Shown here: in pieces, positions 21,783-32,470 of the stretch | How positions within the stretch are numbered: the stretch's first letter is position 1 | Layout of the letters: every line of letters starts with the position of its first letter | From: Actinernus sp. WN-2022 | Taxonomy: Eukaryota; Cnidaria; Anthozoa; Actiniaria; Actinernidae | Assembly (NCBI GenBank): GCA_030867875.1 | Contig: JAOWCC010001751.1 | Span: forward strand, 20,048,026-20,112,025 | Direction of reading: 5' to 3' | Length of the DNA: 64,000 nucleotides | Program-made: the position numbers and the translations under genes | The notes under the pieces: generated by a model | Told to the model about the DNA's origin: nothing | Database searches by the model: none | Seen by the model: only the letters and a program-made list of their open reading frames with translations

Positions 21783-21842
21783 CGATACTGTTAAGTGACG
21801 TTGTTGACCCAGACAAATCCTTCTTGTCTAGTAATGACTTCT
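21783..21842 (-). CDS. RhoGEF exon 11
   Basis: A 60-nt exon with acceptor TTACTATTTTGCAG and donor GTGAGT; phase 1 in and 1 out. It encodes KSLLDKKDLSGSTTSLNSI, Ser-rich and probably a linker. Confidence 0.8.
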
Positions 21843-22141
21843 CTGCAAAATAGTAAGAGTAACGAAAGCATGTTGAAGGGAACCTCGACGGAAAAACGTT
21901 TCCATAAATGTTCCAATCTAACTCTATTGCTGTTTTTGTCACCTACAAATTGTACGCTAGATAACAATAGTGTTTCTGTTTCTAATTCGATTTTCCGCAC
22001 GCCGCGGCCATGCATCTCAGGGCTAATGACGTCATTTAGTTACCTCCATTGCTCTCGTGATATTCCATATCACGCCAATTTGTCTGTTATGGCAGATATA
22101 GCAAAGTAAAGGAGCATGAACAATAAACCATGTTCTAGGCG

Positions 22142-22862
22142 TTCTCCTGTGTTAGCTACCCATTCCAATTTGCTGTGTTAGCTACACATCAGTTCCATTT
22201 GCTGTGTTACTACTACCCATTCCCATTTGCCGTGTTAGCTACCCATTCCATTTGCCGTGCTAGCTACCCATTCCCATTTGCTGTGTTAGCTACCATTCCC
22301 ATTTGCCATGTTAGCTACCCATTCCCATTTGCTGAGTTAGCTACCCATTCCCATTTGCTGTGTCAGCTACCCATCCCATTTGCCGTGCTAGCTACCCATT
22401 CCCATTTGCTGTGTCAGCTACCCATCCCATTTGCCGTGTTAGCTACCCATTCCGATTTGCTGTGTTACTACCCATTCCCATTTGCTGTGTCAGCTACCAT
22501 TTCCATTTGCCGTGTTAGCTACCCATTCCCATTTGCCGTGCTAGCTACCCATTCCCATTTGCTGTGTTAGCTACCATTCCCATTTGCCATGTTAGCTACC
22601 CATTCCCATTTGCTGAGTTAGCTACCCATTCCCATTTGCTGTGTCAGCTACCATTCCCATTTGCCATGTTAGCTACCCATTCCCATTTGCTGTGTCAGCT
22701 ACCCATCCCATTTGCCGTGCTAGCTACCCATTCCCATTTGCTGTGTCAGCTACCCATCCCATTTGCCGTGTTAGCTACCCATTCCGATTTGCTGTGTTAC
22801 TACCCATTCCCATTTGCTGTGTCAGCTACCATTTCCATTTGCTGTATTAGCTATCCATTCCT
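22142..22862. repeat. 24-25 bp minisatellite with higher-order repeat
   Basis: About 29 units of the form TTAGCTACCCATTCCCATTTGC with variants, missing bases in some. A block of about 285-300 bp is repeated (22226-22515 and 22540-22830), so the array grew by segmental duplication. Three long frames across it are artefacts of the unit length. It begins about 12 nt beyond the exon 10 donor. Confidence 0.95.
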
Positions 22863-22874
22863 ACTTACACGTAC

Positions 22875-23002
22875 CTAGGTGTTCACTTTTGGTATTCAGT
22901 ACATGCAAGTCCATCTGATAGCTGTGCTCTCCTGGTAACGACACAACCGCTGAACCACGCCGGCGGCTCAAGGACCTAGCGCGAGCGATTGCCGCTGATT
23001 CC
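22875..23002 (-). CDS. RhoGEF exon 10: basic patch and conserved pre-DH segment
   Basis: The acceptor is ATCTCTGCAG and the donor GTACGT; phase 2 in and phase 1 out. It encodes ARARSLSRRRGSAVVSLPGE, then YQMDLHVLNTKSEHL. A 24-25 bp satellite (22142-22862) begins about 12 nt inside the following intron, so the donor sits right at the repeat edge. Confidence 0.8.
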
Positions 23003-23327
23003 CTGCAGAGATACACAGCAGCACTTCAAGTTTAGACACGATATCACGCGAGCGAAACGTTTTAATTTTAGAATGACACATCAACAGTATGAAATGCCTC
23101 CAGAGAAGTTCTCATTTGTGAAATTTTCTATAAGTAGGATTTTCCATTATATCTTTTTACAGCGCTTGCCATATTTACGTGACCCGTGATGTTCAGTTTT
23201 GTTGCCGTCACGCAACCCAGCTTGGCTTTGGCGCCTACAATTTATCTCGTCTTGATTCACATTTTATCCAATGGGAATCGAGGTAGAGTATAAAGGCACA
23301 TTTGATTGATGGACGACGGATACTTAC

Positions 23328-23368
23328 GCCATGCTGATTTCGTCGTCATCCCGACGGCTGTTTGTGAC
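23328..23368 (-). CDS. RhoGEF exon 9 (41 nt micro-exon)
   Basis: The acceptor is TTCTTTACTTCATAG and the donor GTAAGT. It enters in phase 0 and leaves in phase 2. It encodes VTNSRRDDDEISMA, with the last codon split. The short size is unusual, but both splice sites are strong and the phase fits exon 10. Confidence 0.75.
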
Positions 23369-23453
23369 CTATGAAGTAAAGAATTAGGGTTTATAAGTCC
23401 GGTTAATATGTTGCATCGAAATTAATAATGAAATATCGCGGTTCGTCCGTTAC

Positions 23454-23564
23454 CGGTGGTTCCGTGTCAGCGTCGGATTCACATCGCTTTCTGTACTGTA
23501 AGAAGGCTGCAATGTCTGCTGCCAGCGTCTCGGCATTCTCCCGAGGAACGTTGCCTTCAAACCG
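23454..23564 (-). CDS. RhoGEF exon 8
   Basis: The exon has 37 codons, phase 0 at both ends, with an excellent acceptor (TTCTTCATTTCAG) and a weaker donor (GTAACG). It encodes RFEGNVPRENAETLAADIAA and continues FLQYRKRCES, a likely amphipathic helix ahead of the DH domain. A 9-bp-duplication MITE (23966-24257) lies in the intron on its 5' side. Confidence 0.8.
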
Positions 23565-23902
23565 CTGAAATGAAGAATATATATAGTTAAGGTTAGAAAA
23601 CCACAGCAAAAACCGTGTACAATCAATCCTGCCAGACGTTGGATCCAAAAACAGATCTTGATCAGCAAGAAGAAGAAAATATAATGATAAAGTGTCCGAA
23701 GACTACTGCAATGCTGATCAAATACAACGCTTGTATTTGAAATGAAGAAACCACTTTGTCTATAGAGTATCACTCAGCATTATATTCAAGTTAGCGCGAA
23801 AAACTTTATGAAGCCATTAGAGAGGTTTTAAATATTACAAACAACCCAGTACAAGTGCTGTTGCCAATATACTGTCAGAGGATTTCTACGTGCTATTTTG
23901 AC

Positions 23903-24345
23903 GGTGTTAGATTAGCAAGGGATTGTGGTCGAATGTACAGCGGCCATCTTTCCGTACGGTGAATTCACACAGCGGTCAAACGTCTGCGCATGTGTCAAAA
24001 GTCTTGAAACAACAACATATTCCAAAACAAATTCAAAGCGAGCGGCGGCCGTCACTGTTCTCACACACGTTTTCAAACCTAGAGAACTTCTTTGGTAAAT
24101 TACGAAACAATTTGGTAAACTCACAGTTTGAAGTTTGTTCAATTTCCAGTCGCCTGTGAAAATAAAAAGCTTAACTTTCACTGTAATATGTTTTAAGGTA
24201 AATTTTGCGCGGGAAATTCGCGCGGCCGCCCACGCGCAGACGTTTGACCGCTGTGTGCGGTGAATTAGGTTCGCCTTCTGTTAAGATTGATCTGGCATTA
24301 AGTATTGTTGAACTCTGGTGAGGGTGAAAGATGAAGGACTTGCAT
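23903..24345. repeat. Dispersed repeat S, copy 1, interrupted by a MITE
   Basis: Flanks 23903-23965 and 24266-24345 match 50613-50740 continuously; the MITE at 23966-24257 is inserted between them. Confidence 0.7.
23966..24257. mobile_element. MITE with 9-bp target duplication (Mutator-like), copy B
   Basis: TIR CACACAGCGGTCAAACG at both ends, target duplication CGGTGAATT at 23957-23965 and 24258-24266. Interior matches copy A with a shorter middle. In the intron between exons 7 and 8. Confidence 0.9.
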
Positions 24346-24573
24346 GGACTGAGAAATAGGCCTTCAGTTGGAGAAACCCTTCGGATCAAGAGATAGGCAC
24401 AAAGAAACTCGAACCACTCCCGTCCTAGAGTCGAATTCTAGAAATGGTGGTTTTTGAAATAACTATCTATAACTACAGATATCATTATGTGACGTAAATT
24501 GCGAGTGAAAAACAAGTTATTTAGAAGAAGACAAAACCTGACACGAGACGTGGATTGATCTTCTTTCTCTTAC

Positions 24574-24660
24574 CAATGACACTGATGTTTTCTTTTGTCG
24601 TTTTTCTCGGTTCCTTTTTACGTAAACTTCATCATCGTCGACGGACGCACGTCTTTCACG
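24574..24660 (-). CDS. RhoGEF exon 7: basic segment
   Basis: The exon has 29 codons, phase 0 at both ends, acceptor TTTTCCTCGATAG and donor GTAAGA. It encodes RERRASVDDDEVYV then a Lys/Arg-rich stretch (KRNREKRQKK), which could act as a nuclear localisation or membrane-binding patch. RRAS is a typical basophilic kinase site. Confidence 0.8.
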
Positions 24661-24939
24661 CTATCGAGGAAAATAAACAAGATTAATCGCGGCACGAGTA
24701 TATGATTGTCGACGTCCAGGGTAGGGTCTATCTACTGTTATAGACATCACGTCACCGAGGGGGGTAGAGTGGGGGAGGTGTATATAACAGCGGATGTGGT
24801 ATTTGGCATATTTTGACCTCTCGTACCAAAGCCGGCTTTGCCTTGGCTCCATTTTGGAACTCACTATTAAATGATTTTTTTTGTTCTTTTATCAATAAAC
24901 CGTTAAAAACCTCAAATGAATATTCTGAGCAGACTTTAC

Positions 24940-25206
24940 CCTTGCCGGCATGGGTTTAGGTTCGACCTCGTCCTTTTCTTGCTCCTTTTCTTGCTCCTTT
25001 TCTTCCTCCTCCTCCTCGTCTTCCTCCTCTATAGTATCCTCAGTATCGGACCGTGACCCCCCTGACTGGTTTACCACAGACAGATAGTGACTGAATGATG
25101 CAGCCGGCAGTGACACTGTGTGACCTAACACAGGCCGACGACTGGGACGGCGAGGAGAAATATCGGACGGGCGCATTGGTATCCGAGAGTCGGTAGCAGC
25201 TGAATG
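24940..25206 (-). CDS. RhoGEF exon 6: basic then strongly acidic segment
   Basis: The exon has 89 codons, phase 0 at both ends, acceptor TTCTATTATCTAG and donor GTAAAG. A basic Pro-rich stretch (SPRRPSRRPVLG) is followed by a Glu-rich run of about 20 residues around 24965-25025, where coding triplets GAG/GAA alternate with CAG/AAG. The Glu run contains an imperfect 12-nt tandem repeat and could vary in length. A TAA-flanked MITE (25236-25486) sits only about 30 bp above the acceptor. Confidence 0.85.
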
Positions 25207-25235
25207 CTAGATAATAGAACAAAACTGTTTTGTAA

Positions 25236-25486
25236 TGCACCTATCAATATTAAGCCCGAGGGTGGGAGGAGTGTGGCAGGAGTACCCCGAGGGTGAGGAG
25301 TTTGACATACGCGGCCTGCCCCTGGGTGGGGTTATTTATAGGAAACATAAGGCAGGTAGTGCAGTGGAGTGGAGAATTTTGATATTATTGACCAAAGGTG
25401 TTTTCCCAAGGGTGGAGAATTTGACTTTTCTTACGGGGGGAGGGGTGAAATCTTCACCCCTTGCCAGCTTAACATTGATAGGTGCA
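25236..25486. mobile_element. TWA-flanked MITE, copy B
   Basis: TIR TGCACCTATCAAT at both ends, TAA at 25233-25235 and 25487-25489. Interior has CGAGGGTG-type units. Its edge is 30 bp above the exon 6 acceptor, so the branch point may lie within it. Confidence 0.88.
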
Positions 25487-25709
25487 TAAACTCTGATCTA
25501 CTATACACACCTATCTACATTCCTAAAGTAAAGTAAAGTAAAGCAACTTTATTTAACGTCGGTGACTCGTGACAGTCTGGTGTCTGTTACGTTGAGACTG
25601 ATAAACTTGAAGCCGACCGACATCACTTATTATACAGAAGCATGCTGGTAGAGACAAATTACCTATTTTTAAATTCTAAGTTATATTTTAAGTTATTAGA
25701 AAATAGCTC

Positions 25710-25885
25710 AATTCACAAGCACAAAGAAATTCAGCAAATGTCGGTGATGATATCACATCATTAGCATATTGGAAATATAAACCTGTTTATATCTCGTAGA
25801 CACAACACCCAAATCAAGAAATATTCTACCGTTGGACTATCCACTTGATGTACAATAACTGGCTAGGGCTTATATGCACTTTAAA
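25710..25885. mobile_element. Long-TIR MITE family L, partial copy 3
   Basis: Contains CCGTTGGACTATCCACTTGA and TGTACAATAACTGGCTAG, matching the right end of 62873-63278. The left arm is decayed. It runs into a TTAA-MITE terminus (AAAGAGGCTGTGTCACGT) at 25872. Confidence 0.6.
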
Positions 25886-26336
25886 GAGGCTGTGTCACGT
25901 GAGTGGTCTATATATTAGCTGTCCGGGCCGGAAACAGTTATTTTCAGCGATCTTCATATGAACTCAGTGACGAACATCGCACCCATGTGGGATGGTTAAA
26001 ATCAAAGCAAATCTGCAAAACTAACAAACTGTGCGTAGACATAGTCTCAAGGAAAATATTGCATATCATTTCAATAAAACATCGAGGGAGAGGACTTTAA
26101 CTGTTTGTAGCAAATGAACAACTATCTAATCGAACAATGACACCATACATACGCAACACTATGACAAAGCCCTTTAAGATAATTTTTATCATTTTCTTAT
26201 CATTAAATATATATGACGTATAGAACAACGGATGTAGTTTAACTTTGTCCGAATGAGGAAGAAAATTTGTTACGATATTGGACTACAATGTGTTCATATT
26301 TTCTCGATTTAGCGCCCTCCCTCGATTAAACATCCA

Positions 26337-26357
26337 CCCCCCCCCCCCCCCCCCCCC
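26337..26357. repeat. C21 homopolymer
   Basis: Twenty-one consecutive C, 70 bp below the exon 5 donor. Confidence 0.95.
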
Positions 26358-26428
26358 TAAAAAAAACACATGAAATATGAAAGCGTACCAGGCCGCTTAC
26401 TCGAGGAAATAGGGTAAGTCATACTTAC

Positions 26429-26563
26429 GTCACGTGGTGGGTCAATAACTACATCGATAGTGAACTGTGGAGGAGACGACCGCGGCGACCTCTGGGTAGA
26501 GTCATCCTCGCTAGGGTAGGACGGTATTGATGAGGGGCTTAACGAGGGAATCTCATCTGGAGA
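26429..26563 (-). CDS. RhoGEF exon 5: Ser/Pro-rich linker
   Basis: The exon has 45 codons, phase 0 at both ends, acceptor TTTTCATCCATAG and donor GTAAGT. It encodes a Ser/Pro-rich stretch (SPDEIPSLSPSSIPSYPS) followed by FTIDVVIDPPRD. The first part carries several SP sites, as in a regulated disordered linker. Confidence 0.85.
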
Positions 26564-26738
26564 CTATGGATGAAAATACAATACAGTTTATAGTTCTGTT
26601 AAGTGCCTGCATTCCTTTTAGAACGATGTATCATAACATTGCTTAGTTGGCCAGCTCTAGCAGCAATCCTCAAATACAAACACACAAATAGTTCTCTTCT
26701 GACGAAAGAGAACGCTGATTTAGGCAATGTTAATTTCC

Positions 26739-27255
26739 GGGGGGGGGGGGGGGGGGGGGGGGTACTTACATGAAAAATGGGTATGTATGTGAGGCCAAGA
26801 GGCTCAACCCCTCACCCTGTTTGACCCAATTCCGAGTTCCAAACCCTTATTGCCCCCTTTTGGGGGGATAAAACCCTGATTGCCCCTTCTTTAATTGTTT
26901 TCAAAACACGGTCGGATATATACCCCCGGCCGGTATACCGCGTACCGCGATTGGCATGCAAAATACGGAACATTTCAAGTCGGGACGTGTCATTGGGTAA
27001 ACAAATCAGCAGATGAAGTACTGAAGTACGAATTAGCGGCGTCACGATGTATGGGAACCTCAGTGCTTTGCATGTGGGCAGGCGATCAAAATGCGGCAAC
27101 AGAATGTCTTTTTTTGACATAGTAGCTAAAAGAAACTGAACCCTAACTGCCTAAAAAATACTGAACCCCAACCCTGACTGCACCCAAATTATACTCAAAC
27201 CTGACCCTGATCTGCCCAAATCAGGTCAAAACCCTGACCCTACCTGCCCCGGGTT
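26739..27255. mobile_element. Probable element beginning with a G24 tract
   Basis: A run of 24 G then GGTACTTACATG; the right part has repeated AACCCTGACC-type phrases to CTGCCCCGGGTTA near 27253. Resembles a similarly built element at 38580-39040 (G20, AACCCTG phrases). Confidence 0.45.
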
Positions 27256-27259
27256 ATTT

Positions 27260-28160
27260 GTGAGAACAGGACTATTCACTTTCTTTCAAAATTACATTGA
27301 AAATTGTTAAAATTATTTAAAAAATTATGAATGTTGAGCAAAACCCTTTATGTTTACCTCTGTAGGATTCTAAATATCTTTCATTTATCTGACAACTTCA
27401 TACAGCGGTTTTTCGATAGAGTTATCGAAAGTAATTCGGTGATTGCTTTGGTTTTGCGTTTGCTGAGCGTTTCTACTGGCTGTGAAAATGTTTTGTAATT
27501 AAAACAAACATTGTTTTGGGTCCGTCACGTAACCAATTTTAGTTTCACCAAAAGTTATCCACGATTGCGTTTACTTTTCCTCTTTGGAGCTGGTTCCATT
27601 TTGAACGCTTTCTTTCGACGAAAAATGGTCAGCTTCGATTCTAGACATTTTGGTAAACGAATATTTCCCGCCTTTACCTAGCTAGCCAGTGGCGCGCGCG
27701 ACACATCACACCAACTATTGCCCGCGCGTATGGAGCGGCATCAGGGTCAAATCGAGGTCATTCAGCTGAAGTGACGAACCCACTCTGAAGCGAATACAGA
27801 ATGATCAGTTCATCTGAAGCTATAATCCAATGAAGACAATTATCTTTGAAGTAATAATCTCCCTTTGAAGCGAGGGTTGGCCTGCGGTATGGCTTTTTGG
27901 CTTTTAACTGAAGACAAAGTACCTTTGAAGTGATCCTCCTCCTTTGAAATGAGGATAGGCCTGCGGTACTTAGACATGTTGGTCAGCGTCCTTTACCTAC
28001 AGCTACGCGCGGAAATCGAGCATGGTATGTATCCTTTATTTGAGTCACTGTATAGATTTCTTACATTTTATTAATTTCTGCCAAATCTTGCAATAATGAC
28101 ACAAAAATAGAGCTTGGGCTGCCTGTGCTCATATCAGGTAGTAAAGTATGTCTATATAAC
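27260..28160. other. RhoGEF intron 4, no feature identified
   Basis: No exon on either strand. The related phrases CTTTGAAGCGAGG and CTTTGAAATGAGGATAGGCC recur at 27865-27965, a local duplicate of about 75 bp. Confidence 0.45.
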
Positions 28161-28167
28161 AAATCAC

Positions 28168-28287
28168 TGACTGTCCCTTCGGGAATCAGTGAGTTTTGTT
28201 TCTCCTCGATGTTCCCCTCGACTCCGTCTCGGAGAACATAGAGGATCTCGGGGAAACAAAACTCACTGATTCCCTCGGGGCCAGTCA
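28168..28287. mobile_element. 120-bp fold-back MITE
   Basis: Arms of about 35 bp, GGGAATCAGTGAGTTTTG and inverse, ends TGACTG / CCAGTCA. RhoGEF intron 4, 65 bp below exon 4. Confidence 0.85.
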
Positions 28288-28352
28288 TTAAGTGTTTTAT
28301 TATCTAAGAGAATAACTTTATTTTCTAGTGTTTAATAGTCGTGGCTACTCAC

Positions 28353-28640
28353 TGCTGATGTAGGGGAGTCCGATCTAGAGCTAGGGTGACTGTAGTTTCT
28401 CATCATAACCATCCGGTGCCACGTTAACCTCCTGTGCAGTACTCAGCTCGTCGTCGTGTGACGAATGCCTCATCCCGGCCATAAAATCCGGTTGGCTGTG
28501 CGTCACAGTACCCTCCGATACTCGTCTCCAGGGCACCGGGATTTGAAGGGACGGGGAATTAGTATCAATCGCGAGGCTGTTGTAGCTGCCGTTATTAGAC
28601 ACATTAGCAGTCGGTAGCGTGGCGGCCTCATCGTTACCAT
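28353..28640 (-). CDS. RhoGEF exon 4, with an apparent one-base frameshift
   Basis: The acceptor is TTTCGTCACAG and the donor GTGAGT at 28352. The incoming frame is open and plausible until DGYDEKLQSP-stop near 28381. The outgoing frame needed by exon 5 (phase 0) instead reads SHPSSRSDSPTSA. The exon is 288 nt; 287 would restore phase at both ends. The switch falls at a run of three A on the coding strand (28396-28398), and losing one A gives DGYDENYSHPSS. No sensible mini-intron fits. This is either an assembly or homopolymer error or a real disabled allele. Confidence 0.75.
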
Positions 28641-28848
28641 CTGTGACGAAACATTGAATTGGTTGTCTTCAAACCTCATTAATAATTCATGAGCATTTAG
28701 TCATATCAGATCAATCAAATCAGTCTCGTGCAATGATTCTTATATACCTATAAAATCTCGGAGCCCGGCGCGTCCATCTCCCATACTATATCTTTGAGTT
28801 GGCGTATTTACACCTTGGACTATTTATAAAACCAGGTTTCATTTAAGA

Positions 28849-28969
28849 AATAGAAACACCAGTGGGAGTTTGGGAGAACGAGAAATGGAAATGGCAACAC
28901 GAGCCCGGCGGGCCGGAGTGTTTCCACAGCTATTTCGTGTTCTTCCAAACTTCCACAAATGTTTCTATA
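28849..28969. mobile_element. Fold-back element
   Basis: TAGAAACACCAGTGGGAGTT at the left pairs imperfectly with AACTTCCACAAATGTTTCTA at the right; GAGAACGAGAAAT / ATTTCGTGTTC also pair. RhoGEF intron 3. Confidence 0.65.
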
Positions 28970-29899
28970 ACTATAGAAACAAGGGGAAAATGTTTTATAT
29001 TTCCTTTATAAAAATAACCCACAGAAAATAAGTACAACAATGGAAAATCACGCATTTATTAGTACCACGAAAATGTAAATTCTCCTAACCACATAATCAA
29101 AACTGAGGGCACGCTCAACTTTCTATGTTTCTTTAGAGTTATAGAAACACGGCTTTCAGCCAATCAGAGCGTGCGTACTATCGAATCTATTTTATAATGT
29201 ATTTTTTTACCACAATTGCCGGTAATCACGCGATCTGATTGGTCGATGTGCGGTGGTAAATGAGAGTCCAGACAGACAACGGTGCTGACGAGAGAAAGTT
29301 ATAGACAATGGTGGCTCTTTCAAAGCTGTCACGCTTTGTAACGAAACGTCCTTGCACGTTTTCGAATATTGTTGTAAAAAAAACAAATTTTCCTCTGTTT
29401 TCCGTGGTGTGGACTCTTATTTACCACTGAATGCATGAATGAACTGTACAGGCTATTATCTCCGCCGGTATTGTTTTTCTTTCGAACAAAGAAAGCCCAT
29501 TTATTCGTGGACAAAAACATTTAGGAAACACATTTTATTCGTGGACAAAAATCTAAAAATATCCCAAGGTGTAACTACGCCAACTCACACATATTTAGTA
29601 CATATGGACGATCCAGGCAATGGCTCCTGCGAGGTTAAAACTTTATAGAGAATTTCAATGAGGGTAAAATTCAAGCAGCTCCGAGAGTTTATAAGTTACA
29701 AATACTATGGGTTGTTCTCACAAACAGACGACCATAAGTGCAACGACCCGATACGGGAGCTCAAACACAAAGGCTTCAAGGCTCACTAGTCCTACGTGAT
29801 CGGTTCATCATAATGGGACCCCAAATTTATGCTCCGTATTCCAACTGCGCATGTCAGTGACGCACGCTATTAATTCGCTGTTCATTAAAATTTCCTTAA

Positions 29900-30188
29900 A
29901 GGGGCTATGTCATGGTACTGCGCATGTATCGAGTAATAGCTCGTTTAGTGGCTGTTAATTTGATACAAACAGTTAAACTTCCCTCCCTCAATGCTTGATT
30001 GAAAGGATGTTCAATATTTTCCCTGGAGACTGTTTATATACACTGTTTGTTAGTCATTTTTACATATTTGCTTTCATATAAAGCATCCCACATGGCCGAG
30101 AGGTTCGTTAGTTCATATCAAAATCGGTGGAAATAGCTCTTTCCGGCCCGGAAAAACGAATGTAAAGTCTTACCATGACACAGCCCCT
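29900..30188. mobile_element. TTAA-flanked MITE
   Basis: TIR AGGGGCTATGTCATGGTA and inverse TACCATGACACAGCCCCT, with TTAA at 29896-29899 and 30189-30192. piggyBac or Kolobok-type target. Decayed relatives at 11495-11660 and 25872. RhoGEF intron 3. Confidence 0.85.
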
Positions 30189-30461
30189 TTAATGGTTACT
30201 TACTTTTAGAAGTAACATTTATGAAGCCGTTTAACAAACAAATTCGCAATACATGTTTTATCAGGTCTAAAAACACTGCTCGATTTTCAAACTATACTTA
30301 TAATTTCGTATATAAGGCAATTGGTCATTGATGTAAATGGAGAATTCTGATTGGTTGATCGGAATCCGGACCTCACATGCACGGATCACTTTGCCAATCG
30401 GTGACCGAGCTTGTTCAGTACGGAAAGAACCCGGAACTCTATGCCTTCTAGTATTACCTAC

Positions 30462-30688
30462 CGAGCAGACTAGGAGAACTGGACGCTCTCTGTAACACAT
30501 TTACACCCAGAGAGTTCTGTTCAAGAGTCGGGTCCGTCCAATACCGCCTGACATCGCTAAACTTTCTTCTCTCCGTAACGGACTGTGTTTGAAGTTCTTG
30601 TAGCTGATGATGAAGGAGCTTAGCCTTGATAGCATCTGTAAGGTTGCTGTCATTGTTATCCGAAGCCGATAAGGCTCCCGTTCGCCAC
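30462..30688 (-). CDS. RhoGEF exon 3: charged helical linker
   Basis: The acceptor is TTCTATTAAG. Two donors overlap at the end (G|GTAGGT and AG|GTAATA); only the first, ending at 30462, keeps the frame open into exon 4. The protein contains AKLLHHQLQELQTQSVTERR, likely helical, followed by RASSSPSLL, which resembles a basophilic kinase or 14-3-3 type site. Confidence 0.8.
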
Positions 30689-31146
30689 CTTAATAGAACA
30701 AGTGATACCATCACTCTAAGCATATACAACCAATATTTAAACCAGAGGAAGTCCAATGTCGCGGGGGTGGTAATTATAATGGCGAACTGATATTTATGCA
30801 TCAACTGTTTCGAAAATAACATCTTTTTAAAATAATATCTTACTATTAAAGAGATGTATCCTTCACTGATCTTGTGCATGTTGTTGTTTTTGACTGAACT
30901 TTGGTTAGGAATCGGTGTTTGATAGGCCTAGAAACAGCCCTGAATCATCGCAAACACAAAAATCAGTTCGCCATTACAAAGTCCTACAATAATTACCACT
31001 CCCCGCGGCAGTGGGCTTCATGTGTGTAAACTACTGGGCTATCAGTAACACTGTTTATAGATCCTTCAGTAAATAAAGTCACTACTCGATAATACTAATA
31101 ACACGGGAAATATATCAATCTTATAATAGCACACATCTAGCCTTTG

Positions 31147-31265
31147 CCCCAGGCTTCTACTCGAACTTCTAGTCCCATCATGCAAAGCGTTGTTTTTTTA
31201 AATGGAAGCTAAACGAAAGCAGTGACGTCAGAATATCCAGCCGCGCTTAAACGAGAAGCCTGGGG
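31147..31265. mobile_element. Short MITE with CCCCAGGCTTCT ends
   Basis: CCCCAGGCTTCTAC left and GAGAAGCCTGGGG right; 119 bp. RhoGEF intron 2. Confidence 0.7.
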
Positions 31266-31399
31266 ACGAAGCAGACGTTAGCACCAGGAAATACTATCGT
31301 CAGCCACAGGGACAGAAAATAATCTTTCAACTAAGGATTTCATCACTTACTGAAAGACATAAACGGCAGCCCACAGCCAGATCTCGAATAGCCCAGTTT

Positions 31400-31619
31400 C
31401 GTATTCGAAAATTACCGCTGAATGCGATGCCTACAAACGCATTTGTACAGGTTAGCCTCATTCTAAAGTTAAACATTCATAAATACCAGCGAGGTGTAAA
31501 ACGCGAAACTTCAACAATACCTTCTTGCTGGTATTTATGAATGTTTAACTTAAGAACGAGGCTAGCCCTGTATAAATGCGTCTGTAGGCATCGCATTCAG
31601 CGGTAATTTTTGAATACGA
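31400..31619. repeat. Hairpin with 90-bp arms
   Basis: Arms 31400-31487 and 31529-31619; for example AAATTACCGCTGAATGCGAT pairs with ATCGCATTCAGCGGTAATTT. A few mismatches and a 40-bp loop. RhoGEF intron 2. Confidence 0.88.
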
Positions 31620-32470
31620 CTCTGGACTATTAGTTCTTAGTATAAACCAACTAGTGGACTATTACAAATCCTGCATTCTGATTGGCTACCCTACTATAGG
31701 TCTATTTGTGATAGCCCATGGTAGAGAAAAACCGCACACATTTTCACGAAATAACAACATTTTTCAACTTAAATTTGTTTCTTTCTATTCTTTTCTACTG
31801 TCCGACTAGTTAGTTTATACTAAAACAATTAGACCTCTCGCCCTCATGGGCTACGAGTTAAATAGCCCATTCGGCTGCGCCTCATGGGCTATTGACTCGT
31901 AGCCCATTCGGGCTGCGGGTCTAATTGTTAAATAGCATGAAGATGCGTGCACTATCAAGTGTTGGAAGCAACACTTTATGCTGGAATACTATCTTCTATC
32001 AGAAACAAAGAAACACTATCGTCAACCAAATAAAGTCATCGATCGGTCATGATTCCATCACCACTGATTAAAATCCACCAGAGAATACTATTTTCAACTA
32101 CTGGTAACAATGTTCCACCAATAAGACAAAACTGTAATGACCACAACTGAACAATCAAACACTGACAAATACCACTAAACGATCAGGGGAAGTCACTGTT
32201 AGCCAGAGAACGTACGTACCACCACATGGAAATCAGGTAATTCAAGAATCAAGAAATACTATCATTAACAGGGCATACCACAGTGGAATTCAATCACTGA
32301 AGAAAGAAAACAACCAATAGCTACAGAATACACCTAGAAATGAAGCAAGAGAAACGTGGGGCCCACAAACCAGTAATGTACTAGAGAATGCAGTCATTGA
32401 CCCAAGAGAACCCTGATTAGTTAGGTTATACACCTGGAAATGTGGAAAGATAAACGCGGGACCAACATAC

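Noticed and set aside
22175..22878. Long plus-strand frames of about 100-130 codons (SHLLCQLPIPF repeats)
   Set aside because: They follow the minisatellite unit and lie in a minus-strand intron; not a gene.
30454..30458. Alternative exon 3 donor AG|GTAATA
   Set aside because: It would give a stop two codons into exon 4 (AG|A TGG TAA).
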